From NCBI GenBank assembly GCA_964654665.1, contig CAZZKV010000041.1, positions 1 through 14,929 on the forward strand: a stretch of 14,929 nucleotides of DNA. The letters are read 5' to 3'. Shown here piece after piece: positions 14,328-14,929 of this stretch. Numbering within the stretch: the first letter of the stretch is position 1; every line of letters begins with the position of its first letter. The notes below the pieces were generated by a model, which was not told where the DNA came from, searched no databases, and saw only the letters and a program-made list of their open reading frames with translations. This DNA comes from CALCKU01 sp964654665. GTDB lineage: Bacteria; Pseudomonadota; Alphaproteobacteria; Caulobacterales; Maricaulaceae. A program made the position numbers and the translations under genes.

Positions 14328-14929
14328 TTACTCTGCCGCCTCGGCTACGTCTGCCGGCGGGCGCCAGCGCAGAACCGGTTTGCGCGCCGCTTGTGTTTCA
14401 TCGAGCCGGCGCATGGGTGCATAGATCGGGGCCTGTTTAAAGTTTTCAACATCCCCTGTTGCCTGAGCATTGCGAGCGCGCTCAGCCAGATGCCGCATCG
14501 AGCCGATAAAGCGGTCAAGCTCGCCCTTGCTTTCGCTCTCTGTCGGTTCAATCAGCATCGCGCCATGAACCACCAATGGGAAATACATCGTCATCGGATG
14601 ATAGCCTTCATCAATCATGGCTTTGGCAAAATCCAGTGTTTCAACGCCCGTATCTTTCAGGAAACTATCATCAAACAGCGCTTCGTGCATACACGTGCCG
14701 CCAAAAGCCGGACTCATCACATCAGAGAGCGAGGCCTGCACATAATTGGCATTAAGGACGGCATCCTCTGTTGCCTGTTTAAGCCCATCGGCGCCATGGC
14801 TCATCATATAGGTGAGCGCGCGGCTATACATCCCCATTTGCCCGTGAAAGGCACACATGCGGCCAAAGCTTTTGTCATCCGCCGTTTCAACCAGATCAAA
14901 GCCGGTCTCTGTTTTCACCACATAAGGCA
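14328..14929 (-). CDS. gcvPB: Glycine dehydrogenase (decarboxylating) subunit 2, C-terminal part
   Basis: The frame is open to the window edge, so the start and N-terminal portion lie beyond 14929. About 200 residues are present, the C-terminal part of the roughly 500-residue subunit. Recognisable segments are MMSHGADGLKQATEDAVLNANY, GGTCMHEALF, DEGYHPMTMYFPLVV and MLIEPTESESKGELDRF, with RLDETQAARKPVLRW near the end. With GcvPA this forms the PLP-dependent P-protein of the glycine cleavage system, which decarboxylates glycine and passes the aminomethyl group to lipoyl-GcvH. The PLP lysine is upstream and not visible. The family's split PA/PB form, rather than one long GcvP, is inferred from the ending seen here. 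It converges with the acyltransferase with no gap. Confidence 0.93.
   Translation of the reverse strand, partial: PYVVKTETGFDLVETADDKSFGRMCAFHGQMGMYSRALTYMMSHGADGLKQATEDAVLNANYVQASLSDVMSPAFGGTCMHEALFDDSFLKDTGVETLDFAKAMIDEGYHPMTMYFPLVVHGAMLIEPTESESKGELDRFIGSMRHLAERARNAQATGDVENFKQAPIYAPMRRLDETQAARKPVLRWRPPADVAEAAE

Overview
The window reads as a chromosomal core segment of an alphaproteobacterium. Base composition is near 50% GC by eye, and almost every gene carries a normal coding signature. Two arrangements support the lineage. The first is mutY divergent from a DUF721/DciA-like gene that is followed by DsbA-type thiol oxidoreductases and smc. The second is a compact F0 operon (atpI, a, c, b', b) with a distinct b' subunit and no F1 genes behind it, as in alphaproteobacteria where F0 and F1 are encoded at separate loci. 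A Maricaulales/Hyphomonadaceae-like or related marine/aquatic lineage would fit, but I cannot fix the genus from sequence alone. No tRNA, rRNA, IS element, prophage, CRISPR array or plasmid gene was seen.

Layout. 1-153: no gene seen. 154-621: small SRPBCC-domain protein. 622-819: 198-bp gap holding a perfect tandem 14-bp repeat and a hairpin. 820-1569: SAM-dependent methyltransferase, tail-to-tail (5 bp apart) with mutY on the minus strand (1575-2660). 2716-5030: a plus-strand series of DciA-like protein and two paralogous exported DsbA-like thioredoxin-fold proteins (CPHC, then CGAC). This leads after only 3 bp into smc (5034-8486). 8626-9561: exported TPR protein with two Cys pairs. It overlaps the start of a predicted single-heme cytochrome c lipoprotein (9537-10526). 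10699-13170: the F0 ATP synthase operon. 13263-14327: membrane acyltransferase-3, abutting with no gap the minus-strand C-terminal part of glycine dehydrogenase subunit 2 (gcvPB), which runs off the window end. No gene-free stretch exceeds 300 bases. The longest are 622-819, 10527-10698 and 1-153.

How the genes fit together. mutY (oxidative-damage repair), the DciA-like protein (replicative helicase loading) and smc (chromosome organisation) form a chromosome-maintenance neighbourhood. The two DsbA-like proteins sit inside it. A perfect 9-mer DnaA-box match lies between the two dsbA-like genes. The exported TPR/cytochrome pair and the two thiol oxidoreductases all act outside the cytoplasm, so a link through disulfide or cytochrome maturation is possible but is only inference. 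The atp genes build the membrane proton channel and stator.

I found no convincing novel defence, mobile or secretion system. The items most worth a second look are the tandem dsbA pair with its DnaA-box-bearing spacer, the coupled TPR/cytochrome pair, and the tandem palindromic repeat at 620-652.
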